From: Syncephalastrum monosporum B8922
Taxonomy: Eukaryota; Mucoromycota; Mucoromycetes; Mucorales; Syncephalastraceae
NCBI GenBank assembly: GCA_000697355.1
Contig: JNEN01001206.1
Coordinates: 186,001 to 250,000, forward strand
DNA length: 64,000 nucleotides
Reading direction: 5' to 3'
Shown one piece after another: positions 46,611 to 60,900 of the stretch (position 1 is its first letter; every line of letters begins with the position of its first letter). Made by a program: the position numbers and the translations under genes. The notes beneath the pieces were generated by a model. The model saw only the letters and a list, made by a program, of their open reading frames with translations. It ran no database searches and was not told where the DNA came from.

Positions 46611-49260
46611 CTCATGTATATTTACTCACCATGATTGCTCTCCGTAAGGATAGATGAAGAGTGTACCAGTTCGCACATTATTGAATGACAGATCACAGCA
46701 TTCTTTTGCCACAGAGCCGATAATAATTGCAAATAGATAGATTATGTCAAGCTCAAAATCTTTCTCCATAAAATCATCTGTCATGGGTGGCCATATCATC
46801 TCATTATCATTTTAGATGGGCGCAATACACTTGACCGTTCTTTGCGTATTGAACAGTCCCTTTGCGTCGATTGATATGCAGTTTGTGACCTCCACAAATT
46901 GATTTTCCAGGGTGCCACAGATGGTTCGAAGTGCGGATAACTTGCTCTCGCTTGATTTTTCGTACGTTTCACTGTCACCGACGACTTTCATTGCTGTCTG
47001 GTATAGTTGAATGGTGATCGGGTCGTCCATAGTGCACATGGCCAGAATGCTTCTTCCCCCCGATGCAAAAACTGACAAGAGGAGGAATGGGTCCTAAGCT
47101 GTCCTTCTTCAGTTCTTCTGGAATACTGTCATATCCCGTCCGTCCCGTTTGGAAGGTATGTGGATGGTATCAGCCGAATGGTTCTGCCTGATCCCGTGCG
47201 CCTTGAACCAAGTTCTGCCCAACAAGCAAAGAGGACGGTCCGTCTTGAAAATACACATATGCTCGGCGCGGTACTTCCCAGCAACGAAAATCGGTACGTG
47301 CATCGTGATACTGCTTGGATCAGTCTTAATGTCGCTTAACGGTGCCAGTTGCAGCTTGTTACGACCAAGCCAAACAACCCGTCCAACGAAACGAAAAGGC
47401 AACGTTGTTAGCCGTCTCGTTTCCTTGCTGGTGTCTCGACTCGATCTCATCTCACAGATGGTCACAGCCTTCCCGTGCGGCAAATTGGGACAGGAGAAGT
47501 AGTTCCAGCCATACCTCCTCAGGTGATCTGGGTATACTCGCCACCAAGCCTCGGCGCGGTCTGTGAAGTGCGAGGCTGTGATCAAAATCGCCTCCTCGTC
47601 GGTTATCATGATGGTTCTTGATAAGCTCGATGTGTTGGAGCGACGACTTTGGGCTGCGCTCCTCTCGGCGGGTGGAATGTTGTCCAAATTCAGTCTGTTG
47701 GTCCATCACGATCTTGGACCGGTAGTTCGCACGGCATCCGCGCCTCGCTGTTAAGAGATCTTGAGATATTATCCCACCCTCTTCACCAAAAATGAAACGA
47801 GCGGTGCAAAAAAGTGATGGAATTTGCTCCGGAGAAGTGTTCTTGAGCAAGGATAAATATCCAGGTACGTCTGGAAGAATTCACAGCCGTCGCACACAGT
47901 CCGTCGTATGCAGCAAGTCAGTCCGAAATAAAGCGCGAAGATTTATTCCAAAGGAACGAAGAATAAGAACTTGACGCCAAAAAATCACCAAAACCGGATA
48001 TTCCTCACATTGCTGTTGGATCTCAGGCAATAACGGATAGCTCGGCTCATAAAATCTTCGTGAACGATTTGTTGTACGTCTACTACAATTGGTGAAAACT
48101 TGTTGAAGAAGAACTTGAAGTGTACAACACACCGCAAGTTGCACCATCACTAAACGATGTAGATGAAGCGACGTATGTATTGTTGGAAGCGCCAACGACA
48201 GCTTTTGCGAACAAGATTCAAGGTTGTCTTATCTTGCAATAAGAGGAGCTGACAATGATCAGGTCACGTCAGAGATATCCGAACCTGTGACAAGTGCCGT
48301 ATCCGTGAATATTCCGGGAAAGGTTACACATGATTTCATTTAACTTCCTGGAAAAGGACAATGACAAAGGACACATTCTCCGTCATGAGGGAGATTAAAG
48401 ATGTGAGTGCTTTTTTACAGACTTTTTTCTGTGAGAAACGCACAGCAGAAAAGTGTCGTTTCTGCGCTCCGTTCGTGCTGATATATGTTGGTTTCACATG
48501 ACTCACGTTATGCACAAAATGTGCTGTCACTCTTTTTGCTGCACAGTCGTGCTGCACGTCGGTATCGGACTTGCCTGCATTTGTTCAAAGCGGCATGCTT
48601 GGTCCCAGATCCCTCTTTCTTGCATAAAATGTTGCATGGGAGAGCATTTACTGTGCTTACCCTGCTTAATTTCTCGCAGCATAATTCAAGGTACCTCGGA
48701 CAATATGCTGAGTATCTCGTCTGTTCGTTTGTCATTCAAGGCGCGTTTTCAACATGTGAACTTTGCAATGGCAGGGAAACTCAGCAGAAAGAACTCCGTT
48801 TTGTTTGTATGCAGTATATACGTTCCTGACAATATCGCCGTTTACCAATTGCTTATCTAAAGTCACTCACTTAATATTTTCGCTGGTGTCTGATATTCGC
48901 ACTTGAACGATCAACATTATGACCGGCACATGATTTGAGTGTCTATTATGCTCGTATGTGGGTGGGAAAGTGCGCGTCTCGCTTGTGTACCGCGCATAGA
49001 AATTTCATGTGTCGTATCTTAATACTGGCAGCCTACTATGAAAAGCGGGAGAATGAAGCATCATCTTGTGAATATATCGACAGGCAGTAAAGGGTGTTAG
49101 AACGGTTAGCGTGTGTGTATGACCAAGGGAGCACGCAGGTGGTGATGGCGGTGGGTGGTGCAAAATACGTAGCTGAGAATTGGTGTCTTTTGTGTGCCAC
49201 CCAGGCGGAAAGTCCGGCTGATCATAATAACTCCTTGATCTGGTAAAATCGGAATTGGGC
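46610..49260. other. Gene-poor block with decayed coding fragments
   Basis: Apart from the Gag/protease relic (listed separately) I find only short ORFs: 46812-47078 minus (CTMDDPITIQLYQTAMKVVG), 48453-48860 plus (Cys/His-rich, MHKMCCHSFCCTVVLHVGIG) and others, none identifiable. No long terminal repeats could be matched by eye. The region differs from its gene-dense flanks and is probably old mobile DNA. Confidence 0.45.
47109..47850 (-). mobile_element. Degenerate LTR-retrotransposon Gag/protease relic
   Basis: The minus-strand ORF 47687-47109 contains ILITASHFTDRAEAWWRVY, typical of Ty3/gypsy Gag (an 'A..F...A..WW' helix). Farther on, MHVPIFVAGKYRAEHMCIFK and CLLGRTWFKAHGIRQN resemble the second half of a retropepsin (LLGxxWxxxH). 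No DTG/DSG active-site triplet, zinc knuckle, reverse transcriptase or integrase is visible. A second frame (47850-47452) overlaps, suggesting a frameshift. It looks like a truncated, inactive remnant. Confidence 0.5.
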
Positions 49261-49509
49261 TTGGCTGGTCCGTTCGTCAGTCTATACAACCGTAGGTAGT
49301 CCCAGATCCGAACTTTTCACGAAAAGAAAAATCAGTTTATATAGATTTGGATGCCTTCGTGAAACATAGTACATATACATGATGAGAATAAGGGGATTAA
49401 GATCGGTTAAAGGGAGGAAGTTATAGTGTACAGAAGAAGGGTGTAATAGTAAAATTTGCACAGAAATGGGTAGGTATGTGTGATGCGGCATAGCAATAAG
49501 TAGACGTAC

Positions 49510-50286
49510 TTAGACCTTGTCCTCGTTACGTACACGTCGGCCAGGGCCAAAGCAGCATGTAAGGCAGTACCAGAAGGACGAGATCAATAAGGCGACCATC
49601 GCACCGAGTGTCATCCACATTGAGGGGCCCAGGTGACCCGACGCATCCGCACCCGAGTCTCTAGCCGCATTCACACCGCGAAGCGAAATAACCAAGAGAA
49701 TAACAAACACGACAATCATGACAAGGGCAGCGATAAATGTAACGAAGGAGGCACAAAGGTCAGTACCACGGTTGAAATGGGTCATCATGGTGGAGAGGAG
49801 GGCGAACAAAGTCAGGCCAAAGCCAATCCAGTAAAGGATGAAGTTGGCCAAGAAAACTTTTTGCAAGCCGTCCAGTCCGCTGATCGAGTCTGCAGCAGAG
49901 CCAGCCGCATTTGCTAAGATACAAAACAAGTCAGTGGTCTTGTTCAAAGAGCGCACATCCACTTCACTTACTCCAGTCGAACGCAGCTTGGGGCTTGCTA
50001 CACTCATCGACTGTGTTTCCACTGCCTGTGCAATAATTCCTATAAATAACAAGGTCAAAACAAACGACGAAACAGAAAAAGGAACGGGTGCCCTCAGCGC
50101 CCATATTTTTGTTGTTTCTTTTTTGGAGAATTACCATAAACCAAAGTCAATAAACTCGTTTCCGATATTCAGGCGAGCAAAGTACAAGTCGCGCAGGAAT
50201 GGGCGATTGTAAGTGTTGCCGAGCAAAGTAAAGATTTGCAGCACCAGAGCGGCGAAGTCAAAGAAAGTCGCGAGAAATGCAAGCAT
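49510..50286 (-). CDS. SUR7/PalI family tetraspan membrane protein
   Basis: Three exons, 50286-50135, 50039-49972 and 49913-49510, join in phase to give 207 residues. Exon one starts MLAFLATFFDFAALVLQIFT (first membrane helix) and has an extracellular loop (NTYNRPFLRDLYFARLNIG). The first splice creates the family signature DFGLWNYCTGSG, with a second Cys in DECSKPQ, i.e. the claudin-like W-N-Y-C motif. Three more helices follow (FLANFILYWIGFGLTLFALL; FVTFIAALVMIVVFVILLVI; MWMTLGAMVALLISSFWYCL) and a basic tail. Such proteins mark eisosomes or sense ambient pH. The signature appears only after splicing, since the middle exon is read in a different frame from the long ORF around it. Confidence 0.9.
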
Positions 50287-51247
50287 ATGTTAAATAGTAA
50301 TGTACGTGTATTAAAGATGGGGAGAGCAGAAAGAACGAGAAAAAAGCAAAATGTCATCAGGCCCAGTGGTCTTTTTATAACTTGTCTTTTCTCTCTTTTT
50401 TTTTTTTTTTCTTTTTGCATAATCCATGACGAAATGCTGGGTGGTTCGGCTGTACGCGTACAGAAAAAGCAGACGCCATACTATAAAAGGTAGTCTCAGC
50501 TTGCCTTCGCCAAGCTTTCTTCCGCCTTCCATCTTTTCCTATTTGGCTCGCCCTGATGACATCGTCGTCTGGTCATTCAAATCAAAGCGTAAAAAAAAAG
50601 AAGCTTTATCTTTAAATTAATTCTTAAATCTTCTCCGTCATTGATGCCATGCTATGTATATCATAAAAAAAATAACTTGCATACACAGCGCACGACAGGT
50701 CTCAAGAGCAACGTTGTGCGACAAAAACAAAACAAAACGGATTTCGAATCCAACAGCGGTGAGGACCAAGAATAGACTTTTTGTATTCAGATGACCTACT
50801 GGGTTGGATACGGTTGGTGGCGGTAGCAATTGAAGGGCAGTGGCGCTGCAGGAGGTGTTTGTATTAATCTCCACCCGTCTGTGTACTGTGTGTGCGCGAC
50901 ACAAACGATCTTGGCAAGCACGTCTCGTCCCCAACCGACCGCGCGCGTCTTCTATTTCGAAAACGCCGAGAGCCCCGGCAGAGTCACAGGGCCACAAACT
51001 TCAGCTTGGTTAATTTTATTTTTATTCTTGCCTTTTTTTTTTCTGATGTGGAGGGCATAGACGCATTGTTACAGTATCAAGGAGGGCCACCACAAATCAT
51101 ACATTTTTAAGGATGGCTCACCTCATAGGGTAGTGCAATTGAATCCCCGCCTCAGCGCACGAAGCGACTCAAGTCACGTTTGGACAAGACGCGCGTCATT
51201 CAATCCCTTCTTAACCAGCAACCTTTCCGTTTTCTCACTTTATCACA
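50287..51247. promoter_or_regulatory. Intergenic region between SUR7/PalI (minus) and SEM1 (plus)
   Basis: About 960 bp between divergent genes. A TATAAAAGG on the plus strand lies at about 50482-50490, followed by CT-rich sequence, so a plus-strand transcript may start there, but the open frame after it (about 64 codons) is not recognisable. A T-run (about 50397-50411) and the last CT-rich 60 bp belong to core promoters. No other gene is supported. Confidence 0.35.
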
Positions 51248-51594
51248 ATGTCACAGCAAAAGGCACAAGAGGATACCAAACAGAAGGACGTGCCGCAGCT
51301 CGGTGCTCTTGAAGAAGACGACGAGTTTGAGGAATTTGCTGCTGAAGGCAAGTTGGAATGTTTTGGAAAATGACAACACACTGACCATCTTCTAGATTGG
51401 GGCGAGGAGGGCGAAGACAAGAGCGATGCCCACTTTTGGGAGGACAACTGGGATGACGACGACATTGAGGATGACTTTTCCAAGCAGCTTCGGTATGTGA
51501 TCGCGTACTTAATTCACTAGACTTTGCTCATTCCGTGTGGAATAGGACTGAACTCGAGAATGTGTCGAAGCAGCCTCAACCTATGAATATGTAA
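51248..51594 (+). CDS. SEM1: SEM1/DSS1, 26S proteasome lid subunit (Rpn15)
   Basis: Tiny acidic protein missed by ORF calling because of its small exons: 51248-51347, 51396-51492 and 51546-51594, 81 residues. The family core is unmistakable: [18 protein letters not shown], then [20 protein letters not shown] and a helical tail ([16 protein letters not shown]). It stabilises the proteasome lid, and in other organisms also BRCA2 and the TREX-2 complex. The first intron is unusual: to join AAE to DWG the donor must be GC (AAG|GCAAGT at 51348), ending at TCTAG (51395), i.e. a GC-AG intron. The second intron is ordinary GT-AG. Confidence 0.94.
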
Positions 51595-51936
51595 ACCTTT
51601 CCCTCCATCAACCTCTCTACTTGATCGCCCTCGTTCCTCAAAATCAGTTTCACTAAACGCAACTACGTACCTGCTCTCACTCGCACACTGCACACGACCC
51701 GCACGTGCACTTACAAACCGTCACATATACACGCACATATCCCAACATGCTGTGGACGACCCAAACACCCATCCAACAGCCAGAATAGCATCGTTTTCTG
51801 CAGTAAAAGAACAAAAAAAAAAAATACCTCCACGCTGGCAATTTTTTTTATCTGTTTAGATTAATGGAAAATATCGACTCGGTAGTAATGGAGGATTTAC
51901 AGTTGGTTAAGGATGACATATGAGTAGGAGAGTGCT

Positions 51937-53397
51937 TTATTTCTTATGCTGCTTTTGCTTGTTCTTTTGCTCAGCTTTGCGAGCTTCAGCAGCATCGAAA
52001 TTCTTGTAAGTACGTCTTTCGTATTCTTTGAGAGCATATTTGCGATCGCGCTTCTGGCGGACACGGGGTTCAATGATGTTGCGCTTCTGCATGCTGGCAT
52101 ATCGGTCGGTGAACACACTACCCTCAGGCTAAGTACAAGAGGAAAAGGAGGTTAGTCGAGAACCGAAAGAATCACTTTATCCGTTTACCTTGAGTTGACG
52201 TAAAGACTCACTGAGTTCATCTGTGAGCTTAAGCTCAACGTTGACGTCCTGATATTTGTGTCTGCTCAAGCGCTGCTTGCCCATCTTTTCGTTTTCTTCC
52301 TTCATCTCCTGACGACGCTTCGTTGCCAATTCGACCTTGATCTGGTGTTCGGCCAGCTCCTTTTCCAATTGCTCGACGAGATCGATCTGTTTGCGCATCT
52401 CCTTTTCGTTCCGCTTGATAGCAGCACGGACCTTTTCCTGGCGAGCACGCTTCTCCTTGTTGCGCTTGGCCTGTGTCTTGCGCTGGCCTGCCTTTTTGCT
52501 GGGCACGTGGCCCTCGGGCTCCTTCTCATCTTCGTCATCCTCGTCATCGTCACTGAGCTCCTGGTCCTCGTTCGGCAGGCTCTGGAGCTCCTTCCGGTAA
52601 GACAGCTGCTCATCCAGTCTGCGCTTCGCAGCTATTTTGCGTTCTTCAATCTCTGTGGCCAGGCGTAACAGTTCTTGATGCTCTTCGGCGGTGGGGTTGT
52701 ACGAGGCACCCGGGTGGGGCAGGGCTACTGAAGGCTGATGTAACGCAGCCGCCGGCTTCTTTGTGAATGTGACGGGTGCTCTCGCCTTGCGCACTTGTAC
52801 GGACTCCAAAAAGTCGTTGGTATCTTGCGGTTCGGCCGACTCTGTGTCTGCTTGTGAATAACACTGTCCTTGCAGAAAAGGGCACGGGCACACGCGCGCT
52901 TACCTTCTTCACCCCACATGTCATACACTTGCTTGCCCACCTTCTTCTTTGGCGGTGGCAGCAGATCGCCGCCTTCCCGTTTCCGTTTGACCAAGCGATC
53001 CACTTGCTGTTTTGTGTACCGAGAGCCGTCTTGCTTTCTGTCATGCAGCGCCTTGACCCCCACCGCAGGCACAGCCGATCGCTCGCCGAGGATTTCGTCG
53101 ACCTTTAACTTCTTCTTGCCTTTCATTTGTTTTGCCACCTCGGCATCACCCGAGGTATCGATCGTGAAGAGGGCATCGCTTTGGCTGACCTTTTGACCAC
53201 TAAGAGCGCAAGGCGAAGTGTCAGTCAAACAAGAGATAAAGTGGCAGAGAGATTTCAATCCGATCTTACAGAACTCGCTCTTCTTGGCGCTGTCCTTCGA
53301 GTGCTTCATCGACATCGTTCAAGTCAATGTTCTTACGCCATGCCTTCTTGCCTTTTCGGCTCGTTTGTACTTTCGGTTTCTCTTGAACAGCAGCCAT
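51937..53397 (-). CDS. NOP53: Ribosome biogenesis protein NOP53
   Basis: Nucleolar factor for 60S maturation that recruits the exosome helicase Mtr4. The start at 53397 opens MAAVQEKPKVQTSRKGKKAW then RKNIDLNDVDEALE. Next come LFTIDTSGDAEVAKQMKGKK, LKVDEILGERSAVPAVGVKA, the basic PPPKKKVGKQVYDMW, SYNPTAEEHQELLRLATEIE and a long Lys/Glu/Arg coiled coil with an acidic patch (LSDDDEDDEDEKEPE). The C-terminus is FTDRYASMQKRNIIEPRVRQ then KRDRKYALKEYERRTYKNFD, the family's conserved ending. Three introns (about 53285-53200, 52902-52845, 52190-52130). The region is nearly back-to-back with SEM1 (convergent, about 340 bp). Confidence 0.93.
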
Positions 53398-53888
53398 TAT
53401 TTTAAAAGGAAAGAAAAAAATTCAAGCAGACTGAGCAAAAAGAAGTTTAATTTTGGCAATTCCGTTGCCTCAGTGGCTTACGCTTGCATCTCAGCCTGTC
53501 CCCTCAAATCATCCGTACCTTATCTCTTGCAAAAAGTTTATATAAAAGTCAAATGCAGTGTAAAACGATATCCTGGCGTATGTATTATCGGTCATTGTGA
53601 GCTTTGACACGGTATCTATTATAATCAGGTATCTCCATCCAGATAGCGTATGCTTCTTATCATCCTTGGATCTTGGCAATAAAAAAGAGATTTGCATAAT
53701 TATGTATGGGCATAACATATGTAGATACCATAAAGGTACACTATACGCTGCTATGCGTTTATAGAACATAGAAATTACTACCATCTGATAAATGTCGGAA
53801 CGCATGTGTTTATCCAGTAAAGAAAACAAAAAGCTATCATTTATTGTGTGTTTGTGGAAGCCCGTCGTCCAATAGCAGCGAGATATCG

Positions 53889-55910
<2,022 letters not shown>

Positions 55911-56077
55911 TAGGAAGACAAATACGCATAAAGCCGACGCCTGATTTCTGCTGCGTACTACTAGTCCACGACGACGGCACTAAAAATGGCAAATCTCAAA
56001 TGGACCACACCCAGCATTGCATATGTGCATGCTATTGTAAAATCAAATGGATGATGCTTTTTATTATGAGAGCCATG

Positions 56078-56528
56078 TTATATCCTCCATAAGAGGACCA
56101 AGAGAACGATATAGGTGGCCATGGTAACGCACGTAGTCAGGATGACCCAGTCACCGCTGGTCTTGAAGGGTATCGAGAGATCAAAAACGTCGCCAGCCGT
56201 GCGACGTCGCCACACCGCAATGGCAAGCATGGCGAGTCCAAACACGAAGAAAGTAATCCCAATCTTGTAGAATTCTCGGGTGAATACTTTGAGGACCAAA
56301 AGACCAGTTGAAAAGGCAGCGAGTGCTGTGCGCCAATAAGCACCCTCGAAGGTCCGTTGTCGTGCTACAGGAAAAGAACAGGGAGGCATAAACGAGAAAA
56401 GAATAAGAAAAAGAGAACCAAAAAGGACAGTTTTATGGAGTACCTCGTAAATCCTGGAGCTCAGACTGTGTCAGTAGGACAGAGTCCTCACGGTGACCAC
56501 GTATCATACGTTGTTTCTGTTTCGCCAT
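56078..56528 (-). CDS. DUF202-domain membrane protein
   Basis: Two exons from ATG 56528 to the TAA at 56078. Exon one reads MAKQKQRMIRGHREDSVLLT...ELQDLR and splices across an intron (about 56443-56366) into ARQRTFEGAYWRTALAAFST. Three hydrophobic helices follow (ALAAFSTGLLVLKVF; YKIGITFFVFGLAMLAIAVW; WVILTTCVTMATYIVLLVLL). The R-x-FxxxYWRT-AL motif with three helices is the DUF202 (YidH) pattern found in bacteria and fungi; the domain also appears at the C-terminus of VTC proteins. The protein is short (about 130 residues) and its function is unknown. Confidence 0.75.
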
Positions 56529-56643
56529 GACAGACCATGAAGCGTAAGGAAAGGGCTGAAGAAGGGAGAATGGAAGTTTCAAAGCGAGATGCCGAAGGGA
56601 GACAGAGTAGACGCATGCTGAGTTCCAAATAGGTTTACGCGTG

Positions 56644-57480
56644 ATGACGACGGACTACGAGTGCGAGGAAGAGGGGAGCTGGGCCATGTTTCACCTTCAC
56701 CACCACAAAAGATCCGCTTCCTGCCCACAAAATGCGACCCTAAAGACCGACGACGAACGGAATCAGGAAATAGCACAACCCGAAGAATGCTACGAGAAAC
56801 GTACAGCCGACAACGAAACGCCGTTTCAAAGTGGACTTTCCTCGCTCTTGAGGCACCAGAGTGCACCATTCCCACTTCCATCGTTTTGTCTCTTTTCGCA
56901 AGCCGCACTCGCGGATGAATCCGCGGATAACCAAGACATTGTCCGCTACGTCTACCCAGACACTGTATCCATTGACCATGCAAGCATACTAGCGAGTGTA
57001 GCAGAGCCTCTCGTCCGTGCTGTTGAGGAATTCGCAGAAGACAGCGACGAGGAAGACGAGGACGAGGACGAGGACGAGGATGAGACCGAGGCGTTGTACC
57101 GCGTTCTCGGTCTCAGCTCTTTCAAGGCAGTGCTTTCCATGACACTGCCCAAAGATTGGGATATGGCCATGGTATACACGCGTGTTTGATCCGATTACGA
57201 TACCATTTTAAAGGCTGTTGCATAATCCAGGTTACGATTTTGCCTCCTCATGTCAGCGATGAAACTATCCGTGCCTACGTCAAAGATCTTGTAAAGGTCA
57301 CACCCGAACTGTGCGAGGTACGTCCTGTCACGAAAACTTCCATGCATTTGGTAACTGGCTCTGTATGGCAACCAGCCCGCCAGCGATCACACTGCCAACA
57401 TCCTTATACCCGTCTTGCATCAACACTTTGGCACTCTGCACAAAGCATGCCCTACCCTAAGCAGTGATGATGGGACGTAG
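56644..57480 (+). CDS. Acidic protein of unknown function
   Basis: Three exons, 56644-57171, 57231-57317 and 57376-57480, keep frame (239 residues). The reliable part starts near 56925: DIVRYVYPDTVSIDHASILA, EPLVRAVEEFAEDS, an acidic run of about 15 Asp/Glu (57042-57087), then LYRVLGLSSFKAVLSM, TILPPHVSDETIRAYVKDLV and a tail DHTANILIPVLHQHFGTLHK. No family recognised. The first 85 residues are lower-complexity, and a CT-rich tract ending in CGCAAG just before 56915 could instead be a 3' splice site, so the 5' end is uncertain. It shares a 115-bp divergent promoter with the DUF202 gene. Confidence 0.5.
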
Positions 57481-57918
57481 AATGAATGTAAATACTGTAC
57501 ACTGCTACTAGACAAAAAGCACAGCATGAATGTGTATATCCAAGATACAAAAGAGGCAGATCAAGGGTATTATAAGCGTGTGATGACATGCAAGTGCTGC
57601 GATGTATCATTCTGAGAGATTTATTGAATATACCGACCATGTGGACAAACAGGGCCACTCTGTTCTTTCTTCTTTTTACTAAATCTGCATACGGTATATA
57701 ACACGGTGCTGCACTAATAAAGCCCATGAAGAGGAAACGAGGTGTCTACATGTACAGGATGGATGCATTATGTCAGTGAGATCCTAATTTGAAATTCGAG
57801 GAAAAACCCCGCATAGAGACTCGCTGGCAGCAGACAAAGCAGACCAGAAGCAGACCACAGCGGGGCTTCTTTTCCGTTCGAATTCGCTAGTGTTGTTCGT
57901 CAGTCTTTCACGACCAAG
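57481..57918. other. Spacer between the acidic-protein gene and CTR9, no gene seen
   Basis: About 440 bp containing the 3' UTR of the previous gene and the CTR9 promoter. No coding exon or RNA gene stands out. Confidence 0.4.
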
Positions 57919-60900
57919 ATGCAAGTGTCCCGGCCTCGTTACCACGGTGTGGGCCTCGCCTCTCGCACTATCGAGGTGCCGATCCAACAAGATAACGAAT
58001 TGTCCGTGGATTGCAGTGATCTGCCGACAGAGCCGTCCGAGCTGCTCAACATCTTCCAACAAGAGGATGTCCCCTACGAATACTACCGCATGCTCGCTGT
58101 ACGCCCCTTTCCGTCTGAATCCCATCCGACATGCTAACTCTTTTCTCTTTTATTGTGTTCCTTTCTCTTTATGAAGGTCGAATATTACTCGCAGAAGAAG
58201 TTTGATCAAGCCGTCTCGGTCATGCATGCCTGCCTTTCGAATGGTAATCCTCACGCGTATCGACTGACTTTGTACTAAAGACACGCCATCAGCCAATCGA
58301 TCCACGCACACCACCCCTCGACGCAAATTGCCTTACCTGACCCTGCTTGCCACGCTTCGGATGCGACTGTACAAGCTGTCCAAGACCGAGTCGGCTCGAA
58401 AGGAACACATGACAGCCTTGACGCAAGTGCTGAGCGACGCCGAGCACATCGACAACGAAGACGAAGACGTCCTGGTTCTCAAAGCGAACTTGTACTTGCT
58501 CCGTGGCAAGGTCAACGATGCATTGAGCCATTTCGACAAGGCCCTGAAACTGCGAGACAACTGTATCCCTGCTCTGGTCGGCAAGGGCCGCATCTTCTCT
58601 CACCTGAGGCAGCACGACAAGGCCTTGAAGGTCTACCAGGACGCCTATCAGGTCTCCAATGGAAGAATCGCCGCCACAGACATTAAAATCAGCATTGCTC
58701 TCTGCCTTGCGCAACTGGGCATGATCTCGGATGCGAAGCTTGCTTTGACCAAGATGGCTGAAGTAAGGCGAGCGATGGCCGTTGTCCTTTTGCTGTGCTT
58801 AACTCTTTATGATCACCATTAGGATGGCACAGGCGGGTCCACCGCTTTTCTCCTTCTCGCCATTCTCGAGTTCAACTCTTGCAACGACGACTCCCAGAAA
58901 CTACCCATTCGGAACACATCCATGGAGCAGGCTCTGACTCACCTTCACCGTGCTTACTATGCCGATCCGCATGATCCCGTCGTTCTCAATTTGATGGCAA
59001 ATTATTTCTTCCTGTTAGACGAAAATGACAAGGTGAGCAGGTTGCTGATGAGACATTCGTCTTTTCGCTCATATGCGTTTCAGGCAATTGTTTGTGGCGA
59101 AAGAGCACTGGCGTTCGCGACAAGTGGTGATATTAAGGCTGAGATCTATTATCAGCTGGCACTGTCTCAGCACAAGGAGGTGAGAGCGAGACTTGGCCAA
59201 AACGAAACTGTCCCTTTTCTTACGCGTCATAGGGTAAATATGCCGAGGCATTACAAAACTACCGAGCCTGCGTCGACAAGAGTCCAAACAACCTACATGC
59301 ACAGTATGGCTTGGGCCAGATGCTTTTGCAGAAAGGTAGCGATAGAAAAGAAAAAAAAAAAGAAAGGACCCATGATCTTATTCTGAATGTATTTCAGGCG
59401 ATACGGAGGCAGCCCTCAAGATCTTTGAAGATCTCACCAAAAAAGAGCCCAACTGGATCGACGCCAAAAAGATCCTGGCGTCGCTCTACGTTGCCACGGG
59501 CAAACACGCACAGGCGCTCGAGTGCATTGGCAAGGTGGCCGATAAGGCGACCGACGATCCGCTCTTTGCTCTTGACGCCGGTCGATTGTATGAAAAGCGG
59601 GACCATTCCAAAGCACTTCAATGCAAGTATCCCTCTTTCTGCTTCTGCTTCTGCGTTAGCTTATGCGTTGCCGTTTAGGGTACGAGAAGTGTCTCGAAAA
59701 ATGCCAGGAACTGGCCGACGAAGACCCGCTCAGGATACAATGCGAGAGCATTCGACCGGAAATCGAAAATAACATTGCTGTGTTGCAGCAAAGCATGGGT
59801 GCGCTGGATACAGCCTTGGATCACTTGACATATGGCATTGAGGCTGGCAAGAAGCGATCCGAGGTGGCCGAATCCGAGCACGATAAAGAGCTTCATATTG
59901 TCATGACCTATAATCTGGCGCGTCTCCACGAGGACCGGCGAGAGTTCGATCAAGCCGAACAGTTGTACGAGCAGCTGACCAAAGACCAACCATCCTACAT
60001 TGAACGTGAGTAAACTGTGTAGACTTGCGATGCGCCCGCTCACAAAGTTAAAATAGCCTACCTTCGCTTGGGCGTCATCAAGCAATCCCGAGGGCAAGCC
60101 AAGGAAGCCATTAATTTGTACAAAGAGGTGCTTAAACAGAGACCCGACAAGGAGTGCAAGGATGTATGGATCCTTATGGGCCAAGCACAGCAGTCGCTCA
60201 AAGACCGTGAGTGCAAGCGCAGCTGGGAACACGTTCTCAAACATTGCGACCCGAATGATATCTACACGCATATTGCTCTGGGCAACTTCCATTCAGCGGT
60301 CGCACGCGATTTGCGAGGCGACAAATCAAAAGAGGCAGTAAGTCGCATGGATGGGCGTGTAGGCGTATTATTGACACACCAATTTTAGCAACGCGACGAA
60401 AGTCTTAAGCTTGCCCGGAGGTTCTACGAACAAGCGTTGCGACGCGATAGCTCTAACGTACATGCCGCCAACGGTCTTGCCGGTATTTTGTTTGAGTTTG
60501 AGCTCTACGAAGAAGCGCACCGGATGCTGTCCATGATTCTGGAGGCCTCGACAAACAATGCGACGGTGCTCGTGAATTTGGCCCACTGCAAAGTCGAACT
60601 GGAACAATACCGGGAGGCGATCGTCATGGTAAACCGAACCACCCGACATCGAAGCGATGATAATAACTCTGATTTTTAGTACAAACGTGCTTCCACAAAA
60701 TACTTTAAAGGCAAGGATACGGAGATCCTCTGCTGCCTGGGACGAACACAATTCGTGCTGGCCAAGGCCAACAAGGATCTGGACTTGATGCGGGAAGCGC
60801 TTGAGACGATGGAACGCGCGCTCGAGGTCGCGCCACACAACAAGGCCTACACTTACAACGTTGCGCTGGTGCAGCAGTACTGTGCTCAGCTGCTCTCAGA

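Noticed and set aside
50311..50532. Lys/Arg-rich minus-strand ORF upstream of SUR7/PalI
   Set aside because: It is produced by a T-run and CT-rich promoter sequence; no start context, introns or homology.
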